In this document: positions 38,978 to 50,276 of the stretch, piece by piece
Layout of the letters: each line of letters begins with the position of its first letter
How positions within the stretch are numbered: position 1 is the stretch's first letter
Origin: Rhizobium cauense
GTDB lineage: Bacteria; Pseudomonadota; Alphaproteobacteria; Rhizobiales; Rhizobiaceae
Assembly: GCF_019511525.1 (NCBI RefSeq)
Contig: NZ_JAEUAT010000007.1
Coordinates: 186,001 to 250,000 of the forward strand
Length of the DNA: 64,000 nt
Direction: 5' to 3'
The notes under the pieces: model-generated
Told to the model about the DNA's origin: nothing
Databases searched by the model: none
Seen by the model: the letters and a program-made list of their open reading frames with translations, nothing else
Made by a program: the position numbers and the translations under genes

Positions 38978-40348
38978 TTATCGCCGCGTCCGGCCGTCAT
39001 ATTGCTTTACCGTGTCCCCGCCGAAAATCAGCCGCTGCGGATTGCGGTCGAAATCGCTGATCGCGCTGTTGAGATTCTGAACTGTTGAGCGCGTATCGTC
39101 GATGAGCGAATGCAGATCGCGCAATCCGCCGTTCGAAAACCTCTGCAGATTGTCCGCTATCGGACCGATGCGTGAATTCAGGTTGTCAGCAACCTTCTTG
39201 AATGAGGTAAGCGTATCTCGCGCCTGCGCAAAGAGTGACTGCGTGTTGTCAGTTCCAAGCAGTGCATCGAGCTTGATCAGAATGCCGTCCACACGCGTCG
39301 AGGCTGAGTTCAACTTGTTTGCCATCTGCGACACGTTCTGGATGGTCTGATCGATATCCTTCTGGCGAGCCGACACGGTATTCGCCACATCCTTGATCGA
39401 TGCCACGGCAGTGCGCGCGTCCTTGGTTGCCTGCGAGATGTCGTCGACGGATCCCTTGAGCTTCGCCGGATCGATCTGCGCTACCAATGTATCCACCCGA
39501 TCAAGCGTTGCCTGCGCCTTCTTGCCGAGGTTGTTGTAGGTCGTCGCCGTTTCCTGGAACGTCGCGATCGCTCCCTTGAGGTTGCCCGACGCATCCGCGA
39601 CGTCGCGGCTGACTTTCTCCGCATTGCTGAGGATCGTATCGATCTTCTTCGCATCCACGGCTTTCACCAGCGCTTCAACCGCCTCCAGCGTCGAGTCGAC
39701 GCGACCTGAGACTTTCCGGACAGTCTCGGACAGCTGTCCGACGCTCTGCAGGAACGAATCGATGTTGCCGGAGTTCTTCGCCAGCGCGTCAGAGAACGTC
39801 TCGGCATTCTGCAATGTCTTCGTCAGCGGTCCGCGCGCATCCTTCACAAACCCTTGGATTTGGCCAACTGCATCGTTCGCCCGGTCCAGGATCTTGTCCG
39901 CTGTCGCCAGAAGGTTCGTCACGCTCGATTGGTCAGCGACGATGACCGCGCGTTTGCCCGTATCGATCGATTGCTGAAGGATGTTCTTCTCGCCGATCTT
40001 ACCACCGGAGAGCTCGATATAAGCCGCACCGGTCAGACCTTGGATTTCGAGAATGGCCTTCGTTGAAGGATAGATCGGCGCATCTACCCGGACTTCCGTA
40101 AACGCCAGCGAGAAGCTCGGATCGTCCGCATCAATCGACAGAGACTTGACCGATCCCACCTGGATACCGTTGAACCGCACCGGCGAACCGACGCTCAAGC
40201 CGTTGGCGGAGCCGGGGATGCGTACAATCAGTTCGGCCATCGGCCCGCCCCGCCCGTACTCGGCCATCCAATAGACGAAGCCGAACGCCGCCGCGATGAC
40301 AAGCACCGTGAAGAAGCCGACAATCGTATAGTTCGCTTTTGTTTCCAT
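38978..40348 (-). CDS. MlaD-type MCE-domain lipid transport protein
   Basis: A 456-residue substrate-binding protein anchored by one N-terminal membrane helix (YTIVGFFTVLVIAAAFGFVYW). The MCE domain follows (ELIVRIPGSANGLSVGSPVRFNGIQVGSVKSL ... ATKAILEIQGLTGAAYIELSGG). The rest (about 150-430) is a long helical region with many DTL and NVS heptad-like turns, probably a coiled coil across the periplasm. This long C-terminal extension is typical of rhizobial MCE proteins compared with short E. coli MlaD. Ten bases after the ATPase gene. Confidence 0.93.
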   Translation of the reverse strand: METKANYTIVGFFTVLVIAAAFGFVYWMAEYGRGGPMAELIVRIPGSANGLSVGSPVRFNGIQVGSVKSLSIDADDPSFSLAFTEVRVDAPIYPSTKAILEIQGLTGAAYIELSGGKIGEKNILQQSIDTGKRAVIVADQSSVTNLLATADKILDRANDAVGQIQGFVKDARGPLTKTLQNAETFSDALAKNSGNIDSFLQSVGQLSETVRKVSGRVDSTLEAVEALVKAVDAKKIDTILSNAEKVSRDVADASGNLKGAIATFQETATTYNNLGKKAQATLDRVDTLVAQIDPAKLKGSVDDISQATKDARTAVASIKDVANTVSARQKDIDQTIQNVSQMANKLNSASTRVDGILIKLDALLGTDNTQSLFAQARDTLTSFKKVADNLNSRIGPIADNLQRFSNGGLRDLHSLIDDTRSTVQNLNSAISDFDRNPQRLIFGGDTVKQYDGRTRR

Positions 40349-40357
40349 CGTATCCGC

Positions 40358-41203
40358 TCACTTCCCGCGGCTATCTTGCGCCAGGCTGTCTTCGCCGGCG
40401 TGGCCACTCTGTGGCACGATCGAACGCGCCCGCTTGCCCTTGAAATAAGCCTGAACCCATGGATCGTCGTAGGCCAGCATGTCGTCGATCGTTCCCTCGA
40501 CCATCACCCGCTTCTTGCCAAGCACGGCAATGCGGTCGCAGACGGAGAACAGACTGTCGAGGTCGTGGGTGACCATGTAGACGGTCAGGCCAAGGGTATC
40601 CCTGAGCCTCGCAATCAGCTCGTCGAACTCCGCGGCACCGATCGGATCGAGGCCCGAGGTCGGCTCATCGAGGAAAACCAGTTCCGGGTCGAGCGCAAGA
40701 GCGCGCGCCAATGCTGCGCGCTTGATCATGCCACCGGAAAGCTCGGACGGGTATTTGTCCGCCGCATCTGCCGCCAGCCCAACGAGCCGGATCTTGAGGT
40801 GCGCCAACTCGTCCATCAGCGACTGCGGCAGGTCCAGATACTCGCGCATCGGAACCTGAATGTTCTCCTTGACTGTCAGGGAAGAAAACAGCGCCCCTTG
40901 CTGAAACAGCACACCGAGACGCATGTCGAGCGCATTGCGCTGCGGTTCGTCCAGATCGTCGAAGTCCTGACCCAATATCGTGATGTTGCCTGAGCGGCGC
41001 GGCAGCAGGCGCAGCACTGTCCGCATCAGAACAGACTTGCCCGTCCCCGACGCTCCGACAAAGCCAAGGATTTCACCGCGATAGATATCGAGATTGAGAT
41101 TGTCGAGAACGACTTTCGACCCGAAACCCACGGTTACGCCGCGCGCTGAGAGCACGACATCCCGTCCTTCATTGTTTCCGGTCTCTACCTGCAGTCCGTC
41201 CAC
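40358..41203 (-). CDS. MlaF-type ABC transporter ATP-binding protein
   Basis: The cytoplasmic ATPase of the lipid transporter (281 aa). Walker A is GASGTGKS, the signature is LSGGMIKRAALARAL, and Walker B is LVFLDEPTSGLD. The GTG at 41203 is preferred over a TTG six bases upstream because it gives better spacing to AAGGATTG. It lies nine bases after the permease gene stop, so the order is permease, ATPase, MCE protein, lipoprotein. Confidence 0.93.
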   Translation of the reverse strand: MDGLQVETGNNEGRDVVLSARGVTVGFGSKVVLDNLNLDIYRGEILGFVGASGTGKSVLMRTVLRLLPRRSGNITILGQDFDDLDEPQRNALDMRLGVLFQQGALFSSLTVKENIQVPMREYLDLPQSLMDELAHLKIRLVGLAADAADKYPSELSGGMIKRAALARALALDPELVFLDEPTSGLDPIGAAEFDELIARLRDTLGLTVYMVTHDLDSLFSVCDRIAVLGKKRVMVEGTIDDMLAYDDPWVQAYFKGKRARSIVPQSGHAGEDSLAQDSRGK

Positions 41204-41212
41204 GTACAATCC

Positions 41213-42379
41213 TTAGAAATTGATCGCCGCATAGAACATGGCAAAAAGCCCGTCCATGAGGATAACGACGAAGATCGCCTTCACCACCGAAGCCGTGACA
41301 TGCTGGCCAAGCGACTCAGCGCTACCGCCTACTTTTAAGCCCTCTACAGCCGCGACGATACCGATAACCAACGCCATGAAAGGTGCCTTGATCATCCCCG
41401 AGAGCACCGTCGACAACGTAATGGCCTCGTGCAGGCGCGCGACAAAGTTGGCGAAGGTGATACCGGAGTAGCCCCATGCCACCACCGCCGCGCCGAAGAG
41501 CGACGCAAAGTTCGCGATAACGGTCAGAAGAGGTAGCGCCACAGTGAGCGCAACCAGCCGCGGAAAAATGAGGACGCCGATGGGATTCAGCCCCATCACC
41601 TTCAACGCATCCACTTCCTCGCGCATCTTCATCGAGCCGATTTCGGCCGTGATCGCACTACCGGAACGGCCGGCGATCATGATGGCCGTCAGAAGCACAC
41701 CGATTTCACGAAGCTGAAGAATGCCGACGAGATCGACGACGAAAACTTCGGCGCCGAAGTAGCGCAGCTGGAACGCGCCCTGCTGCGCAATGATCGCGCC
41801 GATCAGGAACGACATCAGCAGGATGATCGGAACCGCGCGCACGCCCATATGGTCGATCTGGTTGACGATCGACGCGGGCGAGACGCCGCTGCCCCGCCCG
41901 AATTTCATCTGCGCGCCGCGAACCGCGGACCCCAGGATGTACATCGCAGCAGCAAGGTTGTTCCAGATATCCAGGGAAATCTTGCCAATCGGGGCGAAGA
42001 TCTTCTCCTGCCAGCTCGCTTTTTGCTGCGGCTCCTGCTCGGGTTGCGGTGGCTCCTGCGAGAACTCCGCAATCATTTCGTCGATATGCGGGTTGCTGCC
42101 TTCGAAGCGCACGCTTCCGCCCGCCCCCTCCACCTGCTTCTTCAGCCGGCAGAGCAGCCAGACGCCTGCCGTATCGATATCCGTCACGCCGGAAAGGTCG
42201 AGGGTCAGGTCGCTCTTGCCGCGGGTGAGCTTTTCGAAGTCGCGCAGAACCAGATGCAGGTTTGCACTTCGCCAATTTCCATCGAGATGAACGTACTGGC
42301 CCGAACCATGGCCACGATCGTCCACATGCAGAGAGGCAGCGCTACGGGTTTCCGACTTCAAAACGCTTGTGTCTTTCAA
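41213..42379 (-). CDS. MlaE-type permease with N-terminal STAS domain
   Basis: A 388-residue fusion. The first about 115 residues form a STAS-like domain (VHLDGNWRSANLHLVLRDFE, LTLDLSGVTDIDTAGVWLL), the role played by separate MlaB in E. coli. The rest is the MlaE permease with helices such as GVRAVPIILLMSFLIGAIIAQQ, the conserved REIGVLLTAIMIAGRSGSAITAEIG segment and VIGIVAAVEGLKV. The fusion is normal in alphaproteobacteria. It starts the operon; its promoter must lie in the 99-base gap shared with the divergent epimerase gene. Confidence 0.93.
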   Translation of the reverse strand: MKDTSVLKSETRSAASLHVDDRGHGSGQYVHLDGNWRSANLHLVLRDFEKLTRGKSDLTLDLSGVTDIDTAGVWLLCRLKKQVEGAGGSVRFEGSNPHIDEMIAEFSQEPPQPEQEPQQKASWQEKIFAPIGKISLDIWNNLAAAMYILGSAVRGAQMKFGRGSGVSPASIVNQIDHMGVRAVPIILLMSFLIGAIIAQQGAFQLRYFGAEVFVVDLVGILQLREIGVLLTAIMIAGRSGSAITAEIGSMKMREEVDALKVMGLNPIGVLIFPRLVALTVALPLLTVIANFASLFGAAVVAWGYSGITFANFVARLHEAITLSTVLSGMIKAPFMALVIGIVAAVEGLKVGGSAESLGQHVTASVVKAIFVVILMDGLFAMFYAAINF

Positions 42380-42478
42380 GGCTTACGGCGACATTGCCGA
42401 CTCGCGAACTAACGGTTCGCCGCTTCGGATCACTATACCCAAGCCGCACCAAATTTCCATGCGCGCAGGATTGCAAAT

Positions 42479-43462
42479 ATGCCACGGTCACTTGAAATTC
42501 AGACGGACTCCTTCCCCATCGCAGGCACGTTCACGATCTCTCGCGGCGCCAAAACATCGGCTGAGGTGACCCTCTGCACGATAGGCGACGGCGGAATGAT
42601 TGGCCGAGGCGAGTGCGTCCCCTATCGCCGCTATGGAGAGACGCTGGAAAGCGTCGCCGCTCAGATCGAGGCCGTCAGACCACTTGTAGAGGCTGGCCTG
42701 ACGCGCGAGGAGCTACAGCACGCAATGCCCCCGGGAGCCGCACGCAACGCGGTCGATTGCGCCCTTTGGGACCTGGAGGCCAAGCGCTCTGCTAGTTCGG
42801 TCGTCGCTCGATTGGGTCTCCTACGGCCCCAGCCGCTAACGACCGCCTTTACGATCTCGCTCGGCGAGCCCGAAGTCATGGCGGCCCAGGCACGTGCGAA
42901 CGCTGATCGCGCGCTGCTGAAGGTCAAGGTAGGTACCGGTGACGACGAAAGTCGCATCCGTGCCGTTCGTCTTGCTGCACCCGATGCAGCCATCATCCTC
43001 GATGCCAACGAAGGCTGGCCGGAAAACGCGCTCGAGCATCATCTTCGCGTTGCCGCCGAGGTCGGCGTTGCCTTGGTCGAACAGCCCCTACCGGCAGGCA
43101 AGGACGAGCTGCTGGCCGAGATCCAGCGACCGGTCCTCGTCTGCGCCGACGAAAGTGTTCACCACACAGGCGACCTCGCGAGCCTTCGCGACCGCTATGA
43201 CGCGATTAACATCAAGCTCGACAAGACCGGCGGCCTTACCGAGGCGCTGGCCATGAAGAAGGAGGCACAACGCCTTGATTTCAGGATCATGGTCGGATGC
43301 ATGGTCGGCACCTCGCTGGCGATGGCGCCTGCCGTGCTGCTGGCACAGGGCGTCGATTTCGTCGATCTCGACGGTCCGCTGCTCCTCGCACGCGACCGCG
43401 AACCTGGTCTGCGTTACGCCGCCTCTCTGGTTTGGCCACCGGATGCGGCGCTTTGGGGCTGA
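42479..43462 (+). CDS. Enolase-superfamily dipeptide epimerase (L-Ala-D/L-Glu type)
   Basis: A 327-residue enolase-superfamily enzyme. The acid/base lysine pair LLKVKVG (Lys148, Lys150) and the metal ligands Asp175 (DANEGW), Glu201 (VEQPLP) and Asp224 (ADES) are visible, as is the second catalytic lysine in NIKLDKTGG. These fit the L-Ala-D/L-Glu epimerase group that recycles murein peptides. The exact substrate cannot be settled from sequence alone. Its last 49 bases overlap the convergent MFS gene. Confidence 0.85.
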   Translation: MPRSLEIQTDSFPIAGTFTISRGAKTSAEVTLCTIGDGGMIGRGECVPYRRYGETLESVAAQIEAVRPLVEAGLTREELQHAMPPGAARNAVDCALWDLEAKRSASSVVARLGLLRPQPLTTAFTISLGEPEVMAAQARANADRALLKVKVGTGDDESRIRAVRLAAPDAAIILDANEGWPENALEHHLRVAAEVGVALVEQPLPAGKDELLAEIQRPVLVCADESVHHTGDLASLRDRYDAINIKLDKTGGLTEALAMKKEAQRLDFRIMVGCMVGTSLAMAPAVLLAQGVDFVDLDGPLLLARDREPGLRYAASLVWPPDAALWG

Positions 43463-44634
43463 AGATAGTAGGCAACAATGACGAGCCCCAACCCGACGAG
43501 CGCGACCACCGCCATGACGTAGTAGCTTGCGAGCCCGAGCGCGGCGTAAATGTAGCCAGAGGCGATGGTCATCAGCCCCATGAACATGCCGTTATAGAAG
43601 AAATAGGCTCCCTGCGCCGATGATTCCTGTGTCTCCTGCACCGAGGCAACGATCCGTCTCTGCACGCCCGTGTGCACAAAGGCGTAGGTGCAGGAATGCA
43701 TGCATTGAAGCAGGAAGAAGCCCCAGAAGCTCCAATGCATGGGAAAGAGGATCCAACGACAGACGCTGACCGCCGCACCGAACCGAATGAGGGTCCAGGC
43801 GCTGAAGCGACGGCTGAGCCGCCGGGACAGAAAGAAGACAGTTACCTCTGCGGCAACGCCGGCACTCCACAGCAACGCAATCTGTGTGCCGGAAAAGCCG
43901 AGATCACGCCAATACAGCGTCGCGAAGGCCTGTAGGACCGCGTGGCTCGACTGCTGGATTGCGACGCCGATCAGCAATGCCAGCAGATGCGGTTGCCGCA
44001 GCGAGCTTCCCGTGGCGGCTGAGATATCGACGGGCGTGCCGCGCCGGCGCGTCGGACCGATCCGAGGGCAATAGACCGCCATCACCACGGTCATGACGAA
44101 GCCGAAAATCATGACGGGCAGCACCATCTCGCCGCCCCAATACCTTATCAACTCCCCACCGATCAGGGTGGAAACAATGAAGGCGACCGAGCCCCAGACC
44201 CTCATCGAACCGTAGTCCAGACCCCAGCGCCGAACCCCCGAGATCACGATCGATTCAACGACCGGGACATAGCAGGCAAAAGTTGCTCCCTGGATCGTGT
44301 AGACGATCAACACCGGCCAGAATGTGCTCGTCCAATAGAGCGCAACTGCCGTGAGTAGCGACAGGATCCCGGAAAACAGCAGCACATCCGCCCGCTCCTT
44401 CATCCGGTCGGCATACATCGCGACGATGGGAGCGACGAGCACGCGTACGACCATGGGCACAGCCAGGATGACGCCGATCTCGTGGTCGTTGAAATCGTGC
44501 AGCGCAAGCCACATCGGGAAGAACGGCAGCGCCACGCCGTTGACGAGCAACGGCGCACAGTAGGACAAGGCGCTGAGAAGCCGGAAGCGCGGTGGCGCAC
44601 CCTCACCCATCGGAGGATTTTGAGCGGGAATCAT
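43414..44634 (-). CDS. MFS transporter (3-phenylpropionate transporter-like)
   Basis: A 406-residue 12-helix transporter of the MFS_1_like/HCAT type (similar to E. coli HcaT): LVNGVALPFFPMWLALHDFNDHEIGVILAVPMVVRVL at the N-terminus, RVWGSVAFIVSTLIGG in helix 5. Substrate unknown. The start at 44634 follows AGGTC. Its end overlaps the convergent epimerase gene by 49 bases. Confidence 0.85.
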   Translation of the reverse strand: MIPAQNPPMGEGAPPRFRLLSALSYCAPLLVNGVALPFFPMWLALHDFNDHEIGVILAVPMVVRVLVAPIVAMYADRMKERADVLLFSGILSLLTAVALYWTSTFWPVLIVYTIQGATFACYVPVVESIVISGVRRWGLDYGSMRVWGSVAFIVSTLIGGELIRYWGGEMVLPVMIFGFVMTVVMAVYCPRIGPTRRRGTPVDISAATGSSLRQPHLLALLIGVAIQQSSHAVLQAFATLYWRDLGFSGTQIALLWSAGVAAEVTVFFLSRRLSRRFSAWTLIRFGAAVSVCRWILFPMHWSFWGFFLLQCMHSCTYAFVHTGVQRRIVASVQETQESSAQGAYFFYNGMFMGLMTIASGYIYAALGLASYYVMAVVALVGLGLVIVAYYLQPQSAASGGQTREAA

Positions 44635-44796
44635 GGTTTGACCTGAAGGAAACTGATCGTTGCCTAACACGTCAACCAAAGAGCGACTATGGCAAGAAAT
44701 TGCCATTTGAAAACGTTTTAAAAAATAAATTGGGCCTGTCGCAAAGACACAACGGGCTAAATTGATGTTTGGAATTTTCAGATTGAGAAAAAGCGG

Positions 44797-45603
44797 CTAG
44801 GCGGCCTGCGGCGCGACGTCCTTTTCGCGATGACCGATCGCCATCGGGATCGGTTGCGTGCCGCTCATGGAACGCCATTCGATCAGTTCAAATGTACCAT
44901 CCTGATGTTCAACGATCGCCGTGCAGCTTTCGACCCAGTCACCAGTATTGATGTAGCGGATGCCATCCATGTCTTCCATGACGGCATGATGAATGTGGCC
45001 ACAGATCACGCCGTCGGCGCCATGCTTGCGGGCTTCGTCGGCGACAACGCGCTGGAACTCGCCTATGAAATTGACGGCATGCTTGACCTGCAGCTTCGCC
45101 CACGCGGAAAACGACCAGTATGGCATTCCCATCCGGCGGCGGATGGCTGCGAGGCCGATGTTGATCATGATCGCCATGTCGTAGGCCCAGTCGCCGAGAT
45201 AGGCGAGCAGACGCGCATTGCGGACGACGACGTCGAATTCGTCGCCATGCAGGACCAGGTATTTCTTGCCGTCGGCCGCCTCGTGCATCATCCGCTCGGC
45301 GACCTCGATGCCGCCGAAATGCGTACCCGGAAAATCGCGGAGAAATTCGTCGTGATTGCCTGGGATGTAGATGACACGGGTTCCCTTGCGGGCCTTGCGC
45401 AACAGCTTTTGAACCACGTCGTTGCAGTCCTGCGGCCAGTACCAGCTGCGCTTCAACCGCCAGCCATCGATAATATCACCGACCAGGAAAATGGTGTCCG
45501 CGTCGTGGTGCTTCAGAAAATCGAGCAGGAAATCCACCTTCGCGGCCTTCGAGCCGAGATGCACATCGGAAATGAAAAGCGTACGGAAGTGCCGCGTATC
45601 CAT
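44797..45603 (-). CDS. LpxH-like UDP-2,3-diacylglucosamine diphosphatase / calcineurin-like phosphoesterase
   Basis: A 268-residue metallophosphoesterase. Two-metal site motifs are FISDVHLGS, VGDIIDGW, IPGNHDEF, LVLHGDEFD and CGHIHHAVM. In lipid A synthesis LpxH cleaves UDP-diacylglucosamine; many rhizobial homologues are annotated so, but the close family also contains other diphosphatases. I chose the ATG at 45603 with GAGGG upstream; an in-frame extension of 63 residues would run to 45792 and cannot be ruled out. Confidence 0.82.
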   Translation of the reverse strand: MDTRHFRTLFISDVHLGSKAAKVDFLLDFLKHHDADTIFLVGDIIDGWRLKRSWYWPQDCNDVVQKLLRKARKGTRVIYIPGNHDEFLRDFPGTHFGGIEVAERMMHEAADGKKYLVLHGDEFDVVVRNARLLAYLGDWAYDMAIMINIGLAAIRRRMGMPYWSFSAWAKLQVKHAVNFIGEFQRVVADEARKHGADGVICGHIHHAVMEDMDGIRYINTGDWVESCTAIVEHQDGTFELIEWRSMSGTQPIPMAIGHREKDVAPQAA

Positions 45604-45851
45604 GTTATCCCTCACAAGCATCCTGCTCGTGTCCCATCGTTCACCTGTCCTTCCAAAACCAGAGTCGTGTTTCAGGAAGATGACATGCCGTTGCCACGCC
45701 TGATTTTTCTGGTCCTTCCAGACCTGCGCCGCGGTCAGGGCTGATTTGCGCTGTTTTCGCATTGCGAATGGAAATTCCGACTGTTCCGCCATCCCGTTTG
45801 ATGTATTGAAGGCAGTTAAAAGACAGCATGTGCGGCAGCCCGGAGGCGATG

Positions 45852-48164
45852 ATGGATCATCAGGAAAAATCCAAGACGGAAAAGAATTTGGCAGGTGGAA
45901 GCCTCGACGAGCAGGCGCTCTACTTCCATCGCTATCCGCGTCCGGGCAAGCTCGAGATCCAGGCGATCAAGCCACTCGGAAACCAGCGCGACCTGGCTCT
46001 TGCCTACTCCCCCGGCGTTGCTGCGCCCTGTCTCGCGATCCGCGACAATCCTGAAACAGCGGCGGACTATACGTCGCGCGCCAACCTCGTCGCGGTCATT
46101 TCCAACGGCACGGCCGTTCTCGGTCTCGGCAATATAGGCCCGCTGGCGTCAAAGCCGGTGATGGAAGGCAAGGCGGTTCTCTTCAAGAAGTTCGCCAACA
46201 TCGACGTCTTCGACATCGAAGTCGATGCATCGAGCGTCGACCAGATGGTCTCGACCGTCGCCTCGCTCGAACCGACCTTCGGCGGCATCAATCTCGAGGA
46301 CATCAAGGCGCCGGAATGTTTCGAGATCGAACGCCGGCTCCGCGAAACCATGAAAATCCCGGTCTTCCATGACGATCAGCATGGCACCGCCATCATCGTC
46401 GCTGCCGCGATCCTCAATGGCTTGGAACTCGCCAACAAGAAGATTGACGAGGTCAAGATCGTTGCCTCCGGCGCGGGTGCTGCCGCCCTCGCCTGCCTCA
46501 ATCTGCTCGTGACGCTCGGCGCCAAGCGCGAAAATATCTGGGTCCATGACATCGAAGGTCTGGTCTACGAAGGCCGCACCGAACTCATGGACGAATGGAA
46601 GAGCGTCTACGCGCAGAAGAGCGACACGCGCACGCTTGCCGATAACATCGGCGGTGCCGACGTCTTCCTCGGTCTCTCCGCCGCCGGTGTGCTCAAGCCT
46701 GAATTGCTGGCGCAGATGGCCGATAAACCGCTGATCATGGCGCTCGCCAATCCGACGCCGGAGATCATGCCCGATCTCGCCCGCGCTGCGCGGCCCGATG
46801 CGATGATCTGCACGGGTCGTTCCGACTTCCCGAACCAGGTGAACAACGTTCTCTGCTTCCCCTATATTTTCCGCGGCGCGCTCGATTGCGGTGCGGTCAC
46901 GATCAACGAAGAAATGAAAATGGCGGCCGTGCGCGCCATCGCCGCACTTGCCCGCGAAGAACCTTCCGACGTCGCCGCGCGCGCCTACTCGGGCGAGACG
47001 CCGGTCTTCGGCCCGAACTACCTGATCCCATCGCCTTTCGACCCGCGTCTGATCCTGCGTATCGCTCCGGCGGTCGCGAAGGCGGCTGCCGAGAGCGGTG
47101 TCGCCCTGCGCCCGATCGGTGACTTCGACGCCTATCTCGACCAGCTCAACCGCTTCGTCTTCCGCTCCGGTTTCATCATGAAGCCAATCTTCGCGGCAGC
47201 GAAGAATGCCGAAAGCAAGCGTGTCATCTTCTCCGAAGGCGAGGACGAGCGGGTATTGCGCGCCGCCCAGGTCCTGCTGGAAGAAGGCATTGCCAAACCG
47301 ATCCTGATCGGCCGCCCGCAAGTCATCGAGACCCGCCTGAAGCGCTACGGCCTTCGCATTCGTCCGCTGGCCGATTTCGACGTCATCAACCCGGAGGACG
47401 ATCCACGCTTCCGCGAATATGTCGATCTCTACTTCTCGCTCGTTGGGCGTCGCGGCGTCATCCCCGAGGCAGCGCGTACCATCGTTCGTACGAACACGAC
47501 TGTCATCGGCGCCTTGGCGCTGAAGCGCGGCGAAGCGGACGCACTTATCTGTGGCCTCGAAGGCCGCTACGAGAAGCATCTGCGCGATGTCCGCCAGATC
47601 ATCGGCAAGCGACACGACGTCTGCGACTTCTCGGCGCTCAGCCTGCTAATCTCGCAGCGCGGGGCCACCTTCTTCACTGACACCTACGTCACCTTCAATC
47701 CGACCGCGGAAGAGATTGCCGAGTCGACGGTTCTTGCTGCCGAGGAAATCAAGCGCTTCGGCATCACGCCGCGGGCTGCCCTCGTATCCCATTCGAACTT
47801 CGGTTCACGTGAGTCCGAGAGTGCGACGAAGATGCGCGCCGCCCTCAAGCTCGTGCGTGAAGCGGCGCCTGAACTGGAAGTGGACGGCGAGATGCATGGC
47901 GAGAGCGCGATCTCCGACGCCTTGCGCAAGCGCGTCATGCCCGACACCACCCTTCATGACGAGGCGAACCTGCTGGTCTTCCCGAACCTCGATGCGGCAA
48001 ACATTACCCTCGGCGTCGTGAAGTCGATGATCGACGGACTGCATGTCGGGCCGATCCTACTTGGTGCTGCACTCCCGGCGCACATCCTGGCCCCTTCGGT
48101 GACATCCCGCGGTGTAGTCAACATGGCAGCCCTCGCCGTCGTCGAGGCTTCACAGCCAGCGTGA
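45852..48164 (+). CDS. dme: Malic enzyme fused to phosphotransacetylase-like domain
   Basis: A 770-residue protein. The N-terminal half is malic enzyme ([37 protein letters not shown], nucleotide-binding [13 protein letters not shown]) and the C-terminal half, from about 440, is a phosphotransacetylase-like domain ([22 protein letters not shown]). It decarboxylates malate to pyruvate. Length and genomic position near gor, rpiA and gph match S. meliloti Dme (the NAD-linked enzyme needed in nitrogen-fixing bacteroids) rather than the NADP-linked Tme, but cofactor preference cannot be read from sequence. I chose the second ATG (45852), with GGAGG five bases upstream. Confidence 0.9.
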   Translation: MDHQEKSKTEKNLAGGSLDEQALYFHRYPRPGKLEIQAIKPLGNQRDLALAYSPGVAAPCLAIRDNPETAADYTSRANLVAVISNGTAVLGLGNIGPLASKPVMEGKAVLFKKFANIDVFDIEVDASSVDQMVSTVASLEPTFGGINLEDIKAPECFEIERRLRETMKIPVFHDDQHGTAIIVAAAILNGLELANKKIDEVKIVASGAGAAALACLNLLVTLGAKRENIWVHDIEGLVYEGRTELMDEWKSVYAQKSDTRTLADNIGGADVFLGLSAAGVLKPELLAQMADKPLIMALANPTPEIMPDLARAARPDAMICTGRSDFPNQVNNVLCFPYIFRGALDCGAVTINEEMKMAAVRAIAALAREEPSDVAARAYSGETPVFGPNYLIPSPFDPRLILRIAPAVAKAAAESGVALRPIGDFDAYLDQLNRFVFRSGFIMKPIFAAAKNAESKRVIFSEGEDERVLRAAQVLLEEGIAKPILIGRPQVIETRLKRYGLRIRPLADFDVINPEDDPRFREYVDLYFSLVGRRGVIPEAARTIVRTNTTVIGALALKRGEADALICGLEGRYEKHLRDVRQIIGKRHDVCDFSALSLLISQRGATFFTDTYVTFNPTAEEIAESTVLAAEEIKRFGITPRAALVSHSNFGSRESESATKMRAALKLVREAAPELEVDGEMHGESAISDALRKRVMPDTTLHDEANLLVFPNLDAANITLGVVKSMIDGLHVGPILLGAALPAHILAPSVTSRGVVNMAALAVVEASQPA

Positions 48165-48285
48165 TTTGCGACCGATCGAGAAAATGCGCTAAGACTCCAA
48201 CGTAACTCGTTAAAGCAAACGAGCTAATGATGAAGGCGCGGCTTGACGCTGCGCCTCATGACCTGCTCACCGATGGGACGATGCC

Positions 48286-49368
48286 TTGAACCGCTGGATT
48301 CTGTCACTCGCAACCGCATTTGCTTTGGCCGGTCCGGCCCACGCCCAGGTCCCGGCGATCTGTGGCGATCTGCGCGCCCGTCTTGCCGACTTGCCGCAAA
48401 TCATCGGCAGCACGCCCGAGGTACGCAAGTACGCCAGCGCCATCGCCGAACAGAACCTTGAGCTTCGCAAGGTCCGCAGCGATTTGCGCCAGAATGGCTG
48501 CACGAGCGGCAGCATGGTCGTAATCGGCGATGACGACGGATACTGCGGCGAGCTCGAGCGCGCAGAGTCCAAGATGGTCGACAACATACGCTACCTCCAG
48601 CAGCGTCGTGACGAACTGCGCGGCCAGAGCGAGGATGTTCGCGCAAGGAACGAACTTCTTGCCGCGCTCGATGACAACGGGTGCCACGAGGAACAGTGGC
48701 CGGCGGACAGCGCAGACGGCTACGACCCGCCGCCAAGCATCGAGGATCAGGCGCGCCGAAACGATACCTTCATTCCGTTGGGTGGCGATCCCAATCAGCG
48801 CCGCTACGGCATTCCGGGCATGTCGACACTCTCGCACCTCAACACGGTCTGCGTGCGAACCTGCGACGGCGGCTTCTTTCCGCTGAGCTCGAACGCAACC
48901 TCGCAGGACTTTGCGCGCGATGCCGACACCTGCTCGAAGATGTGCCCCGGCATCGACACCGAGCTCTTCTATCACGACGTCTCCAGCACAGAGACATCTC
49001 AGATGATCTCGGCTGCAACCGGCGCTCCCTACAGCTCCATGCCGAATGCCTTCGCGTACAAGAACCGTAAGCCTGGCGAAAAATCGTCCTGCAGTTGCGA
49101 TCTTAGCGCCTACTACGAACGAACGCGGAAGGGCCAATCGATCAGCGAGCCGCCGCAACAGGGCTCGATCACCACGATCGAAACCAAGAAACCCGAAACC
49201 AAGATCCAGACTGCTACACCGGCCACTCCGCAGCCTCAGGTGCCGGACAGGCCCTACGACCCGGCAAGCAAGGTCCGCCAGATTGGCCCGCAGTTCCTCG
49301 CAGGCGACCAGGGCACCATCGACCTCAAGAACCCGGCAAAGCCGGGCCCGCAGCCACAGCAGCAATAA
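48286..49368 (+). CDS. DUF2865 secreted cysteine-containing protein
   Basis: A 360-residue exported protein. A signal peptide is visible (MNRWILSLATAFALAGPAHAQ, cut after AHA). The middle contains VCVRTCDGGFFPLSSNATSQDFARDADTCSKMCPG, the cysteine-rich block typical of DUF2865. A second one is SCSCDLSAYYERTRKG. The tail is Pro/Gln/Lys-rich. TTG start at 48286 with GGGACGA upstream. The function is unknown; the DUF2865 family is largely restricted to rhizobia and relatives. Confidence 0.83.
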   Translation: MNRWILSLATAFALAGPAHAQVPAICGDLRARLADLPQIIGSTPEVRKYASAIAEQNLELRKVRSDLRQNGCTSGSMVVIGDDDGYCGELERAESKMVDNIRYLQQRRDELRGQSEDVRARNELLAALDDNGCHEEQWPADSADGYDPPPSIEDQARRNDTFIPLGGDPNQRRYGIPGMSTLSHLNTVCVRTCDGGFFPLSSNATSQDFARDADTCSKMCPGIDTELFYHDVSSTETSQMISAATGAPYSSMPNAFAYKNRKPGEKSSCSCDLSAYYERTRKGQSISEPPQQGSITTIETKKPETKIQTATPATPQPQVPDRPYDPASKVRQIGPQFLAGDQGTIDLKNPAKPGPQPQQQ

Positions 49369-49372
49369 CTGC

Positions 49373-50270
<898 letters not shown>

Positions 50271-50276
50271 GGGCGA

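Noticed and set aside
46149..47615. Open frame opposite the malic enzyme gene
   Set aside because: Shadow; no domain and the malic enzyme is intact.
48200..48240. Possible terminator after the malic enzyme gene (CTCGTT/AACGAG)
   Set aside because: Six-base stem and no T-run.
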